Of a DNA stretch of 64,000 nucleotides, positions 36,346 to 46,377 are shown one piece after another (position 1 is the stretch's first letter; the number at the start of each line of letters is the position of its first letter). Position numbers and translations under genes: made by a program. The notes beneath the pieces were generated by a model. The model was given only the letters and a program-made list of their open reading frames with translations, searched no databases and was not told the DNA's origin. Source of the DNA: Nemertoderma westbladi (lineage: Eukaryota > Xenacoelomorpha > Nemertodermatida > Nemertodermatidae); contig JAUCBJ010001575.1 in the NCBI GenBank assembly GCA_032718475.1, positions 1 through 64,000 of the forward strand, written 5' to 3'.

Positions 36346-37078
36346 CTCCCCCCCATGCTATCTTCCCGGTGAGAAGATAGCATCCACCTTAAAGTGCGCT
36401 ACAATTCCGCAGGATCCCGATCTAGTATCGGGTGTGGGGTGGGTCTATTTTTCTTCGGAGCCGGCTTTCCAGGCCGCTCCCTATGGGTGTGATAGTGCTA
36501 CCCTGTTCGCCTGGCGTCCCATGTCGGGCCAATCATGCGCTCCTCTCACACGACTTTTGTTTCCCCAACACTTTCGCCACTTCAATTCCACTCCGTTCTC
36601 ACCCTGATTCTCCTCTACTTCTCCCCTCTTTCACTCTAGTCTCGGACTTCCCCGTCCCTTACTCAGCCTCTTATCCTCCCCCCCCCCCCCACAATTGAAT
36701 TGTATCCGCACTCTCTCCACACTCCGCACTATTACTCTGTCTTTCAACCCCTCTCTGGCTAACCTACTCATCTCTGACGAGTCCCATCCCCCTCTCCTGT
36801 GCCGTCGCACTCAGGAAATGTGAAGTCGTCTATTGCCTCGTTCGTCATAGTCAGTCCTCCCCGGTCCAGTAGCTAATTGGAAAAGGTTGTACGACTATAG
36901 TACTTACTTCGAATGTATATTCTCGTAGATTACTAATTGCTACGTACGTACTTACAAATTGCACTTATTTGATTATTTAGATTACTTGAATTTGTACTTA
37001 ATAGTTCGCACGTCTCACGTGGCGCCTTCCAGGCGTACCACGTCTAAGCCTCAGTCTATCCCTCCCGACCTCGGGAAC
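36346..37078 (-). promoter_or_regulatory. BEL-1 3' untranslated region and polypurine tract
   Basis: Between the accessory ORF stop and the 3' LTR. The G-run complementary to 36346-36356 is the likely plus-strand primer. A second C/G-run lies at about 36679-36690. No ORF is recognised. Confidence 0.6.
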
Positions 37079-38476
37079 CTATTTGCCCCTCTTGAGATGG
37101 TTCCCTCTGGCATTCTCCTCCCTGGGTCGTTTCCTGGTCACTACCGCTCCTCTGGGATCCGCTTTCTGTCGACGGACCCTCGTTGCCACCTCCTTACTGA
37201 TCCTGGTTGTTGGCTCCTTGGGCGCTGGTGTTATTAGTGCCCGATACCGCTTTGCGGGTGGCCCCTCCGAATGGCCTTGCTGTCTCCCCCTGGTGGCGTC
37301 CCATAAGATCATCTTCATCGCCCGCGGCACATGCTCCACCAAGAAATCCCTAAACTCCCCTTGGTTCTCTGGCGTCCACCTGTCCAAATACCTTTGCGTA
37401 TTTATCACCCCGCCATATGACGCCGCCGTTGCTACCTCTTGATAAGTAAACAGTAACCTCCTCTTTATGATCTCCAAGTGGGCCTCCTGATTGATAAGGA
37501 AGAAACCCCACTTAAACTCCTGGGCCTTCATGTGTTGCCGCGTCATGGCCCCGAAGTCGGCCCACTCCTCGAAGGTTCTGAACTTCTCTTCATCGTCCAT
37601 CCAGTCGCACTGGCATTCGTAGTGTCCCCGAAAGTTACACTTCGAGCATCGGTTATGCAACCGTGGACACGCTCCCATCCTGTGGCTCGTCTCTTGGCAG
37701 TAGAGACACCTGGTCCCTCTCTGGAACCTGTACAAACAGCTCCTTTCCTGGTGGGTCTGTCTCCCACAGTAGTCGCAACCGAGTACTAATGTCTCCCGTC
37801 CCACATCGTCTTTCGTCCCAAGCGATCTCCGCGGTCTATGGAGTCGCTGGTAGGCGAACTTCTGGACGTTAGCGTCCCTCTCTACGTTGATTTCCTCGCC
37901 CCTCCCGGGCATCGTCTCTCCGTATACTACCCGTGGTGACGTCCCCGGTTGTTCACCCAACCTGATGGTGCTCCCCGCGAAATCCATCGCCGGTTCCTCA
38001 TGCACCCAGGCCCGCTTGCCGGGTTTACCCCAGAAGGCCCTCGCCCCACTGGCCATCACCACCCTCCCGCCAACCCAGTCCGTGTCCGAGTGGCCTATCC
38101 TCTCGATGGGCGGCATCTCTCCGAACTCGTCGTCGTCTTCGTCCTCCTCTTGCAGTGGTCCCAGCCCCGGTATCCCGGCGGACCCACTATGTCCCTTCCC
38201 GCCTTGGTTCTTGCCCGTAACTCTCCATTCCTCTAGCTCCCCTAGCTTCCTTAACGGTTGATCGCCCTCGGCACCCGCTGGTATGGGCATCGCTTGCAAT
38301 CCCGACGTCGACTGTTTCGGTGATCCCACCGTCCATCCTAACTCTTGCCCCAAAGACTCCCCCGAACTCCCTGATGACATCCATCGGAGTTCGTCTGAGG
38401 CCGCTTGTTCCTCGAAGCCGTAGCTCTGCGCCCTAGCTTCCTCCTCCCTCTCTTCTGCTTCTCTCCTCTCCCACAA
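37079..38476 (-). CDS. BEL-1 accessory protein with three CCHC zinc knuckles
   Basis: An intact 465-codon ORF in the position where env occurs in some LTR elements, but no signal peptide or membrane segment is visible. The N-terminus is acidic, Gly/Ser-rich and disordered-looking. Three gag-type knuckles follow: C234-x2-C237-x4-H242-x4-C247, C257-x2-C260-x4-H265-x4-C270 and C277-x2-C280-x4-H285-x4-C290. A shared downstream block (from FRTFEEWADF to about 360) and a basic tail (430-465) complete it. Knuckles two and three plus the downstream block align with the 863-codon ORF at 365-2956, including the N-x-C-x2-C-x-FRGH core. It lacks that protein's exonuclease-like region. Probably an RNA- or DNA-binding protein; function unknown. 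It has no defects, unlike gag and integrase of the same element. Confidence 0.75.
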   Translation of the reverse strand: MWERREAEEREEEARAQSYGFEEQAASDELRWMSSGSSGESLGQELGWTVGSPKQSTSGLQAMPIPAGAEGDQPLRKLGELEEWRVTGKNQGGKGHSGSAGIPGLGPLQEEDEDDDEFGEMPPIERIGHSDTDWVGGRVVMASGARAFWGKPGKRAWVHEEPAMDFAGSTIRLGEQPGTSPRVVYGETMPGRGEEINVERDANVQKFAYQRLHRPRRSLGTKDDVGRETLVLGCDYCGRQTHQERSCLYRFQRGTRCLYCQETSHRMGACPRLHNRCSKCNFRGHYECQCDWMDDEEKFRTFEEWADFGAMTRQHMKAQEFKWGFFLINQEAHLEIIKRRLLFTYQEVATAASYGGVINTQRYLDRWTPENQGEFRDFLVEHVPRAMKMILWDATRGRQQGHSEGPPAKRYRALITPAPKEPTTRISKEVATRVRRQKADPRGAVVTRKRPREENARGNHLKRGK

Positions 38477-38937
38477 GTTTGCCTGCCATCTCGAACTCTG
38501 CCCGATCGCTCACCCATAGGTGGTGCCTTGCCAAGGCGCAAACGTGATGAGTGATGGGTTTAGGTGGTTTAAGTTCAGTTCGATGGCCTATCTCTTTCTG
38601 AATTTCTGAGTTATTAAATTGTACCCTAAATTTGCAATTTTTAGCCCTATTCTTTCTATTTATTTTTAATTTAATTTTAACCCTACTGTCCTACTACTTG
38701 CTACTGCCTATGGATTATTCTATCTCCTAATCCACATTCTGGCCTACTCTGTGGGCCTATGCAGTACAACAGTATGCGTCGCGTGGCCACACGATTTATC
38801 CAGCTGTACTCATATGCCCCCCTCTCGCTACTAATTACTGAATGATATCTATACTATATATACCCTTCTACCTCCATCTCTATCTCTTACTAACTAGTAC
38901 TACATACTTTCTTACTAACTCTTACTCTCTCTAACTA
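38477..38937. other. BEL-1 spacer between accessory ORF and repeat block
   Basis: AT-rich untranslated DNA inside BEL-1. A short overlapping minus ORF (38338-38541) in another frame is basic and probably chance. Confidence 0.4.
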
Positions 38938-39400
38938 ACTAACGGTACTTCGTACCCTCTTACTACTCTCTGACTAACGGTACTACGTACCCTCTAACTA
39001 CTCTCAAACTAACGGTACTACATACCCTCTAACTCTTACTCTCTCTCCAACTAACGGTACTACGTACCCTCTTACTACTCTCTAACTAACGGTACTACGT
39101 ACCCTCTAACTACTCTCAAACTAACGGTACTACGTACCCTCTTACTACTCTCTAACTAACTGTACTACGTACCCTCTAACTACTCCACTAACTAACGGTA
39201 CTACGTACCCTCTTACTACTCTCTAACTAACGGTACTACGTACCCTCTAACTAACTACCACAAATAACTACAACTAACATACTCCACTAACTAACGGTAC
39301 TATGTACCTTCTAACTGACTCCTAACTAACTAACTAACTAACTAGGACTAACGTAACTAACTAACTAACTCACTAACTAACTAACTAACTAACTAGGACT

Positions 39401-39444
<44 letters not shown>

Positions 39445-39453
39445 GGACTAACG

Positions 39454-39495
<42 letters not shown>

Positions 39496-39509
39496 GGACT
39501 AACGTACCT

Positions 39510-39540
<31 letters not shown>
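38938..39540. repeat. BEL-1 internal tandem repeats (35-bp unit, then CTAA tracts)
   Basis: About ten units of roughly 35 bp carrying CTAACGGTACTACGTACCCT, whose GGTAC-TAC-GTACC core is an inverted repeat. They are followed by long CTAA tracts broken by GGACTAACGTAC at 39310-39540. The block lies between integrase and accessory ORF. Confidence 0.9.
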
Positions 39541-39542
<2 letters not shown>

Positions 39543-39645
39543 TTTTTTTATTTTTTTATTTTATGTGTGGGAAGGGCTTCTCGCCCTCAATCCCACCCCC
39601 CTCAGTCCAAAACTTGGACGACTAAACACCTCTCTAACAACCAAT

Positions 39646-40110
39646 CTAAGGTGCCCCTTCTAATAGACAGCATTTCCCTACAGCTCTCCTGTAGGTTTTT
39701 CTGTCCTTCGCACCTATCTTGCCACCTATCCGCACTTCTACCGATCGGACTCTTCCGTCCTCATCGGAGTAAGTGCCTACAACTCTCGCCAACCGCCACT
39801 GGTTGTTGATGATAGTATCATCCGTAACGATTACGAGATCTCCTTCTCTTAACTCCCTATTCGACTTCCTCCACTTGCTTCTTTTGTGAAGCGTGGGTAG
39901 GTATTCCTCAACCCACCTCCTCCAATACTCTGCGCTTATCGCTTTAGCGACTTTCCAACTCTGGCGGGAGTGTATGTCATCTGGGTCTACACCCCGCATA
40001 TCGATGGTCGCTGGCCTTTCCATTAGAAAATGGCTGGGCGTCAGCACATCTAATGACTCAGGGTCATCATTCTCCGGATATAGCGGTCTGCTATTAATGA
40101 TACCCTCCAC
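39646..40110 (-). pseudogene. BEL-1 integrase C-terminal part, frameshifted from pol
   Basis: It continues the integrase in another frame. It shows the INSRPLYP motif, LTPSHFL, and a C-terminal Pao-type domain (DUF5641-like) with GDLVIVTDD, WRLARVVGTY and YRRAVGKCCLLE. The shift relative to the main pol frame lies near 40110. The domain would bind DNA as part of integrase. The frame is open to its stop at 39646. Confidence 0.85.
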
Positions 40111-43100
40111 TTCGCAAGTACTGTTCTCAAGACGTCCTCCGTGACCATGTGGGTGTTCATTAACTTCGTCATGAGACGCTTCGAACTGCCCACCAGTCTC
40201 TCGACGCATCCTAGTGTATGTGGTGCATACGGCGTCCTTCTCTCCCACTTTACCTGTCGTCGTCTCATGGCTGCCCTGACTTCCTCCCCTTCCAAGATGT
40301 CCAAGGCCTCTGCCATCTCGTTCTCTGCTCCCACAAAGTTGGTTCCGCTGTCGGAGTACATTACTGCGATCGTCCCACCTTTGCGGTCTCTGAACCTTTC
40401 TAATGCATTAATGAATGCTGATGCGGTTGCATCTTGGGCGAGTTCTATCCCTACCGCCCGCGTGTTGTTACATACGAAGATAATACCGTAGCGTTTCTCC
40501 GTGTGCCGCATCACCTTGATCTTTATCGGCCCGAACATGTCCACACCGCAATGCGTAAATGGCGGGTCGTGCTGTCTTACCCTACTCGCTGGTAGTGGTG
40601 CCATCTCCTGTATGGCTCGCTCCTTCTTCGCTCGTCGGCAGGTCTGGCACTGCCCCACTACCGCTTTTACCTTCTTCCTCAACTGCTTGACCCAAAAGGT
40701 CCTCCGTATCTCCGTAAGGGTTCGGTTGGTGCCCCCGTGCAATATCGACTTGTGGGAGTCCCAGATAATCTGGTGGATTATTGGCGATCCTGTGGGAATG
40801 ATGATGGGTTTCGGTGGTATGACTATGCTGTTGTTGTATCCCACCCTGGAGTTCATTACTAGAATCCCGTCGTCATTAAGTTGTGGTGACAGCGTGATCA
40901 GCTCGCTGTCCCGTCGGATATGCTGTTGTTTACCGACGCATTCCACCTCGTCGCCATAGCTCTTCCGTTGTTCATAGCGGATTACTGCTTTGGCCGCTCC
41001 TTCCAGATCTGTTGTTGTCCTGATCTTCTTGCATTTGCCAACTCCCGCGAGGAAATTCCCGAAGGCTCTCCAGTACGCCACTAATTTCTTGGTATTATAC
41101 CAACTAGAGCTGTAGCTGAGGAGTTTATCCGTCGGGTTATCGCACAGTTCTACTGGTTTAGGTTGCACGTCCCTTATCTCCCTCACCATCTGGGAGTATA
41201 TCTCTTCTCCCTTTGAATCTCCCTCTTCTCCCTCTGATACTGCTTCTCCCGAGCCCGGGTCCACCTTTCTCATCGGCGGCCAGGCCTCCTTGTCGCTCAG
41301 AAACTGTGGCCCGTGTTGCCACAATTCTTCCTTTTTTAAGAAAGTGTGGCGTGCCACGCCCCTCGATAACAAGTCCGCTGGGTTCTCGTCCGTAGGGCAG
41401 TAGTGCCACCTTCCTAACTCTGTGGTCGCCCTTATTTCGTCCACTCTATTTGCGACGAATATAGGGTATCTCGTCCTCTCATTGTGTAGCCAGCCAAGCA
41501 CTACCATGGAATCCGTCCAGTAGTGTGTCTCCACTATGTTGGGAATAGCGTCCATTATGTAGGCTGTGGCCCTAACTCCTAGCCTCGCTGCTGTCAACTC
41601 TAGTTTGGGAACCGATGCCGAATCTGGTGGCGTTGACTTCGCCTTGCTGAAGGCAAGTCTGGGCTTATGAGGCCCCTCTCGTTGTACTAAATAGAGTGCC
41701 GCTCCGTATGCCTCTAGTGACGCATCGGAGAACATGTGCAGATCCAGGTTCGTCATGTCCCCATCCGGGAAATACACTCGCGGCATGCTGTATGTTCCCA
41801 TCTTCTCCAAGCCTTCTGTCCACTTACACCACTGTTTCTTGATCTCTTCTGGTACCTCTATGTCCCACTCATCCTTCAGTTTGTATACTCTCTTGAGTAT
41901 CTGTTTCCCCGTGACTAATAGTGGGGATGCTAGGCCTAGGGGATCGTATATTCTTGCTATGTATGATACATAGCCTCTCTTTGTGTGGATGTCTGCGCCC
42001 TCCTGGCTCAGCTGGTACTTCAGTTCATCTGTCTCTCTGTTCCACACGATTCCCAGTGCCTTCTGTTGAGACTCTGTCCTCTTATTCGCCATGTCCTGCC
42101 CTTTGGCTGTTGTGGGATTATCCATGGTCGATTCTGGTCTCTCGTCCTCCATCGCCTTGATAAATTCCTCCGAACTGGATTGGAATTTGGTCAGGTTAAA
42201 GCCGGATCCTTTTAGGATGTCACGAACCTCGCGCCCTGTGTCCAGTATCTCCTTAACCGTGTTCCCAGACTCCATTCCGTCGTCTACGTAGAAGCCGCGT
42301 CGAATCATATCGACGGCCCTAGTGCTGTATTTATCCTCCTTTCCCTTCACTGTATCTCTTACTGCCATAGTCGTCGTAAATGAAGACGACTTGGCTCCCA
42401 TGTTCTGTACTATCATCTTGTACGTCGGTACAATCGACGGTTCTTCATCGCCGTTGTACCATAAGAAGCGTTGGCTATCGCTATCTTCTTCCGTTACACG
42501 GACTTGGTTGAACATGCCCTCTATATCACAGGTGAAGGCGTGTTTCCCATTCCTGAATCTAAGTAGGACCTCGATCCCCGAGTTGTAGATATTGGGACCC
42601 TCCAGCAGATAGTCGTTTAGGCATTTTCCGTTGGTCTTGGCCGATGCGTCAACTACCATCCGCAGTTTACCTTTCTTCGGATCTAAAGCCACGTGGAGTG
42701 GCAGGTAATATGTCCTGTCCGTGTTTGGTTCGTCGACCGGTAACTCCACGGCCCATCCTTTCTCGACGTACTTCTTAATCGTTCTGTGGATGTACTCATT
42801 CTTCTCGGGGCTCCGTTTTAGTGTCTGCTTCAGCTTGCGGAGCCTCGTGAGTACCATCCCTCTATTATCGGGCAGTGGTAGCTTCGGTAGCTTCCATACC
42901 ATTCCTATGGTGTACCGCCCCTCGTCGCATTTCATAGACTCCTCTACGCTCTGCTGAGCCTGTTTGTCTTCCACCGAGGTCCCGACCCCGGTCTCCTTTA
43001 ATCCTTCAAAATCCTGTCTGAGCAGTCTTTTAAGCTGCTCCTCTGCTCTCTCATCACTCATTTCCTGCATAGTTCCCGCGAACATGCATCCTGATGTCTC

Positions 43101-43802
43101 CGACATCCTAAATGGTATCTTGCTCTTGATTGGGCCACTCAGCGTCCACCCGAATGGTGTTAGTATCGCCACCGGGTCACACTGTCTGTCTTCGCCGAAG
43201 ACCGTTTGCATTCTTTCGTGGGCCGTCGGGCAGTCCATTCCTACTATGATGGATACCTTCCTAACGTCCACCTCTGGGATTGAGAAGTCGATATCATCCA
43301 GAAATTTGTATTGTTCGACCTCGATGTTGGTTGGCCGTCTGGCATTGATGTTTATTGACTCTATCACTTGGATGGGGTCGATGGTCGCCCCGTAGTCGCA
43401 TCCCGGTGCCACCGCTGCAATTGCGCACCGTCCGGTTCTCATCTCCAGGATCTCATCTTTGCTAGAGATGGTTGTTACCGCCATTCTACTCGGCCTCGTT
43501 CTCAATCCTATCTCTTCGGCCACCCAATCCTCGATTAATGTGAAGGCAGCTCCACTATCAACCAGCATCAGTGTGGTTACTGATCGATTGCCTTCTCCAA
43601 TCACTCGCACCGGTAGTACCCCAAGTAGCACTGTTCCTCTCTTCTTCGCCCCTACTGTGCTCATTGCCATTGTTTGGCCTTTCCTTTGACCGAACTTGAC
43701 TGGCGTCTCCTTGCATTGCCTAGCTCTATGTCCACTCATCACACATCGCGAGCAGATCTCATTTCTCGCCGCATATTCTACCTGATCTTCTCTGGGTAGC
43801 AC
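40050..43802 (-). CDS. pol: BEL-1 pol: protease, reverse transcriptase, RNase H, integrase
   Basis: 1250 codons. In order: a CCHC knuckle (C17, C20, H25, C30); aspartic protease with VDSGAAF (D82); a Pao linker; RT with D426 in TCDIEGMF and YVDD at 505-508; RNase H with D693, E735 and D764; the HHCC-type zinc region ending CQTCRRAKK; and integrase core D1088, D1151 and E1201. It would process gag-pol, copy element RNA to cDNA and integrate it. The frame is open throughout, but after about residue 1230 it leaves the integrase frame and ends in unrelated residues; the true C-terminus is at 39646-40110. The 5' end lies in a local duplication that repeats the knuckle region, so the start at 43802 is probably not native; translation would normally come from gag. 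Confidence 0.92.
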   Translation of the reverse strand: MLPREDQVEYAARNEICSRCVMSGHRARQCKETPVKFGQRKGQTMAMSTVGAKKRGTVLLGVLPVRVIGEGNRSVTTLMLVDSGAAFTLIEDWVAEEIGLRTRPSRMAVTTISSKDEILEMRTGRCAIAAVAPGCDYGATIDPIQVIESININARRPTNIEVEQYKFLDDIDFSIPEVDVRKVSIIVGMDCPTAHERMQTVFGEDRQCDPVAILTPFGWTLSGPIKSKIPFRMSETSGCMFAGTMQEMSDERAEEQLKRLLRQDFEGLKETGVGTSVEDKQAQQSVEESMKCDEGRYTIGMVWKLPKLPLPDNRGMVLTRLRKLKQTLKRSPEKNEYIHRTIKKYVEKGWAVELPVDEPNTDRTYYLPLHVALDPKKGKLRMVVDASAKTNGKCLNDYLLEGPNIYNSGIEVLLRFRNGKHAFTCDIEGMFNQVRVTEEDSDSQRFLWYNGDEEPSIVPTYKMIVQNMGAKSSSFTTTMAVRDTVKGKEDKYSTRAVDMIRRGFYVDDGMESGNTVKEILDTGREVRDILKGSGFNLTKFQSSSEEFIKAMEDERPESTMDNPTTAKGQDMANKRTESQQKALGIVWNRETDELKYQLSQEGADIHTKRGYVSYIARIYDPLGLASPLLVTGKQILKRVYKLKDEWDIEVPEEIKKQWCKWTEGLEKMGTYSMPRVYFPDGDMTNLDLHMFSDASLEAYGAALYLVQREGPHKPRLAFSKAKSTPPDSASVPKLELTAARLGVRATAYIMDAIPNIVETHYWTDSMVVLGWLHNERTRYPIFVANRVDEIRATTELGRWHYCPTDENPADLLSRGVARHTFLKKEELWQHGPQFLSDKEAWPPMRKVDPGSGEAVSEGEEGDSKGEEIYSQMVREIRDVQPKPVELCDNPTDKLLSYSSSWYNTKKLVAYWRAFGNFLAGVGKCKKIRTTTDLEGAAKAVIRYEQRKSYGDEVECVGKQQHIRRDSELITLSPQLNDDGILVMNSRVGYNNSIVIPPKPIIIPTGSPIIHQIIWDSHKSILHGGTNRTLTEIRRTFWVKQLRKKVKAVVGQCQTCRRAKKERAIQEMAPLPASRVRQHDPPFTHCGVDMFGPIKIKVMRHTEKRYGIIFVCNNTRAVGIELAQDATASAFINALERFRDRKGGTIAVMYSDSGTNFVGAENEMAEALDILEGEEVRAAMRRRQVKWERRTPYAPHTLGCVERLVGSSKRLMTKLMNTHMVTEDVLRTVLAKWRVSLIADRYIRRMMTLSH

Positions 43803-44068
43803 TTGCTATCCTATAGTTTGGCATTAACCGTTCTAGCAGTTGTTCCTACTATTGTTATTTTAGACAAGGCGTGCTTCGAGGGACACTATCCTCTTTTCTT
43901 TGCCCCTACGGTGCTCGTTGCCATCGTCTGCCCTTTGCCCTGACCGAACTTAATTGGCGTTTCTTCGCATTGGTCGGCTCTGTGTCCACCCATCACACAT
44001 CGAGAACAAATTTCATATCTCCTCGCGTATTCTACCTGATCTTCCCTGGGTAGCGCTCGCCAGTACCT
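43612..44068. repeat. Diverged tandem duplication at the gag-pol boundary
   Basis: About 190 bp encoding the CCHC knuckle and following residues occurs twice: 43612-43805 and 43887-44068. The copies are separated by about 80 bp of unrelated sequence. They differ at many sites (CSRCVMSGHRARQC versus CSRCVMGGHRADQC), so the duplication is not recent. It breaks continuity between gag and pol. Confidence 0.85.
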
Positions 44069-44695
44069 GCAGTTCATGGTTTGATGAAGCGCATTTGTAT
44101 GTAGCTGGCATTTGCTCTTTGGGTTGTAGCCGTCCTTATACAGTGCATTGCGTATCGCAGCTGCGTTTGTACCAAAGTCCCTACTATTCTTATTGTTTGG
44201 GTTCGGCCTACTGGACGTACTGGGGTTATATTTATTTGTGTTGTTATTGTTCCCCTGTCCGTTCCATGGTGTGGTCTTACCTTCGGCTACCTGTGGACTT
44301 GCAGTCCCCTGCGTCGCTGCGTATGGCAATGAGTGCCTGAGCTTTGGTAATGCGTTTGACGTGTTGTGCTCTGGCCTCGGTCTATGGTAATCCGTCTTCG
44401 GTCCCTTTCCCAGGCTATCTTCGCTATAGACTGGGTCGGTTATTAGTTCAGCTTCGTAATTTAAGAAGCTTGACATTTCCTCTAAACCCGGTTCCGCACC
44501 CTTCCTATCTCGAGTGGAGAAAGCGATTTTCCTCCACTTGTTGCGCAGCCAGATCGGTAGTGCCTGCGCTATCGTGGTGATGTTGTTGGACGCGTTGAGC
44601 TCGTATGGCGCGTCTAGCGTCTTTAGCACGATTAGCGCCTTTTCGACTTTGTTAGCGAACGTCTTAATGCTAACGGGATTATCCTGCAGGCCACC
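43886..44695 (-). pseudogene. gag: BEL-1 gag, C-terminal part with zinc knuckle
   Basis: It contains the gag stretch APYELNASNNITTIAQALP with WLRNKWRKIAF, an Asn-rich linker, then CQLHTNALHQTMNCRYW and the knuckle CSRCVMGGHRADQC. Typical of Pao gag proteins, where these bind genomic RNA. It is in a different frame from the preceding gag piece, with a shift at about 44695. It ends after the knuckle at a stop inside the duplicated block. Confidence 0.8.
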
Positions 44696-45170
44696 CGAAT
44701 GTTATGCCTCTCAGGGTTTGCCTGATGATCTTGGCCGGGTGCCCGTATTCCCTGTCCAGTGCCCGCCATGCCGTCGTGAAGCCGCCCTCTATGCCCTGGT
44801 ATTGCCTCACGATGTCGTATGCTGGGCCTCCTGTGTATACTTGCAGATATTTTAGGCACTCCGCCTGCGTCAAGTTCTTTGTTAGTATTTCGTTACTATA
44901 CATGCGCCGAAACTGGAGATACTCCTCCGGCCTACTCCCATCGAATTTGAATGGTTCCATGGGTGGTAACTCGATCCTCGTTTTTAACGCATCGATCAAC
45001 GTGGCCATCCCCATCGCCTGCGCTTCCAATGGGTTCGATGGATGTTGTATAGTTTCTCCTGTTGGGTGTGGTCCGTCCGTCCTACTTTCTGCCTTCCTTT
45101 GGCTTGGGTATATCATTGGGGGTAGCGGCCCCCTCCATATTTCTGTGTCGCATGACCTATTTCCATCCAA
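44679..45170 (-). pseudogene. gag: BEL-1 gag, central part (DUF1759-like)
   Basis: It encodes PFKFDGSRPEEYLQFRRMYS, then LTQAECLKYLQVYTGGPAYD and AWRALDREYGHPAKIIRQTL, the conserved capsid-like region of Pao gag. The frame runs past the shift site into a stop at 44679. Upstream frames are interrupted by a C/G-run at 45239-45256. It would form the particle core. Confidence 0.8.
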
Positions 45171-45466
45171 GGGTCTCGTTGTTCTTGCTCCTATCGGGGT
45201 ATATTGTTGATATTGTGATGGGGGAATGTCACCCTGCCCCCCCCCCCCCCCCCCCCACCGGTATGTTTGGTACTGGGGTTGATGTTAATATATTGGGGCC
45301 CATGCACCTATCCGCAATAATTCCCCCCTCCCCTGGGTATATGTTATGTCCTTGCATGCTGTAGTCATACTGCTGCACTGGTACCGGTATAGGCCTATCA
45401 GCTTCTGGCCTACCCGCCGGTATGTACTCCGCGACTTCCGGGTTTAATCCCGTCGTCCGCGCTATC

Positions 45467-46377
45467 CTATCGCCTCACATTGCCTCTGTCAGCATGGCCT
45501 ATGGTATGTGCAGTAAGGCCTACAGTATGTCCTACAGTCTGCATGTGTCGCTCGGGATCGAAGTTTATTCTTCTCGAATAATCCTCCCCGCGGCTACCGT
45601 ATTCTCGATCGGTAGGTATATTCCGTCGGAAAGTTTCTCTTCGACCCCCCCTACCGCTCTCGTCTTCGCACCGGTACATCGCGTACCCCTCTCTCGACGC
45701 GTAATGCGCCTCCGTCAGGTCGCGTCTCTCCGGGGCGACGGCAATCTCCCGAAGTTCGACCCCACTGACTCTCCGTTCCATCTCGACTACCGACGGCTCG
45801 CTATCCGTCCTCGCTCTCCTGTCGTTCGCGGCGACACTTCTTCTACTTTCTTCTCTTCTTCTCCTTCAGTGCAGTATTCCCGCTCGTGAGATCTCTCGTC
45901 GACCTCCCGGTTAAACTCCACTGTTCTTCTTCCCTCTTCTGATCGGGCTCGACGCTTCGTCCGCCCTCTCGCGACGTCAACCTGCCTCTCTCTGCTCGAT
46001 CGCACGCCGCTGGGGATACTCGCAATCCCCCTATCACTCTCCGTCGCCGGGTGTTGCGGTTTACCTATTTCGGCCCGCGCATTATCCGTTGACGCCTGTG
46101 GGGCACTCTCTGCCCCCCCCCCCTTTCGCCGCTAACTCGCTGTTGTGGGGTTCCTTGTAGCCCCCCCCCCCCCCCCCCCCCACTCGCCACATCTAACTTC
46201 GCTATCTCTCACCCCGCTGCTATATCCCTCTCTAGTCGACACATCAACCCTACCGCGGCTGGGTCCATTCACCCCCGCCTCTCCCTCTGCTATTGTGTGG
46301 CCTACCAGGCCCTCTACTCCCTGCCTACCAACTACGTGGCCTACCAGGCCCCTGCTGGGTTTACCCAACCCAGCCAC
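45467..46377 (-). pseudogene. BEL-1 gag leader region, Arg-rich and broken
   Basis: Several overlapping minus frames rich in Arg, Glu and Gly (such as 45467-45781 and 45787-46037) separated by stops and by long C-runs (G on the coding strand) at about 46114-46123, 46161-46180 and 46381-46397. No domain recognised. Probably the decayed link between the N-terminal coiled-coil ORF and the capsid-like region. Confidence 0.4.

Noticed and set aside
37079-38476. Envelope gene
   Set aside because: It is in the env position but has no signal peptide, hydrophobic segment or glycoprotein-like Cys pattern; CCHC knuckles point to a nucleic-acid-binding protein.
39310-39540. Telomeric repeat (CTAA tracts)
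   Set aside because: The unit is TTAG on the other strand, not TTAGGG or TTAGG, and it lies inside an LTR element.
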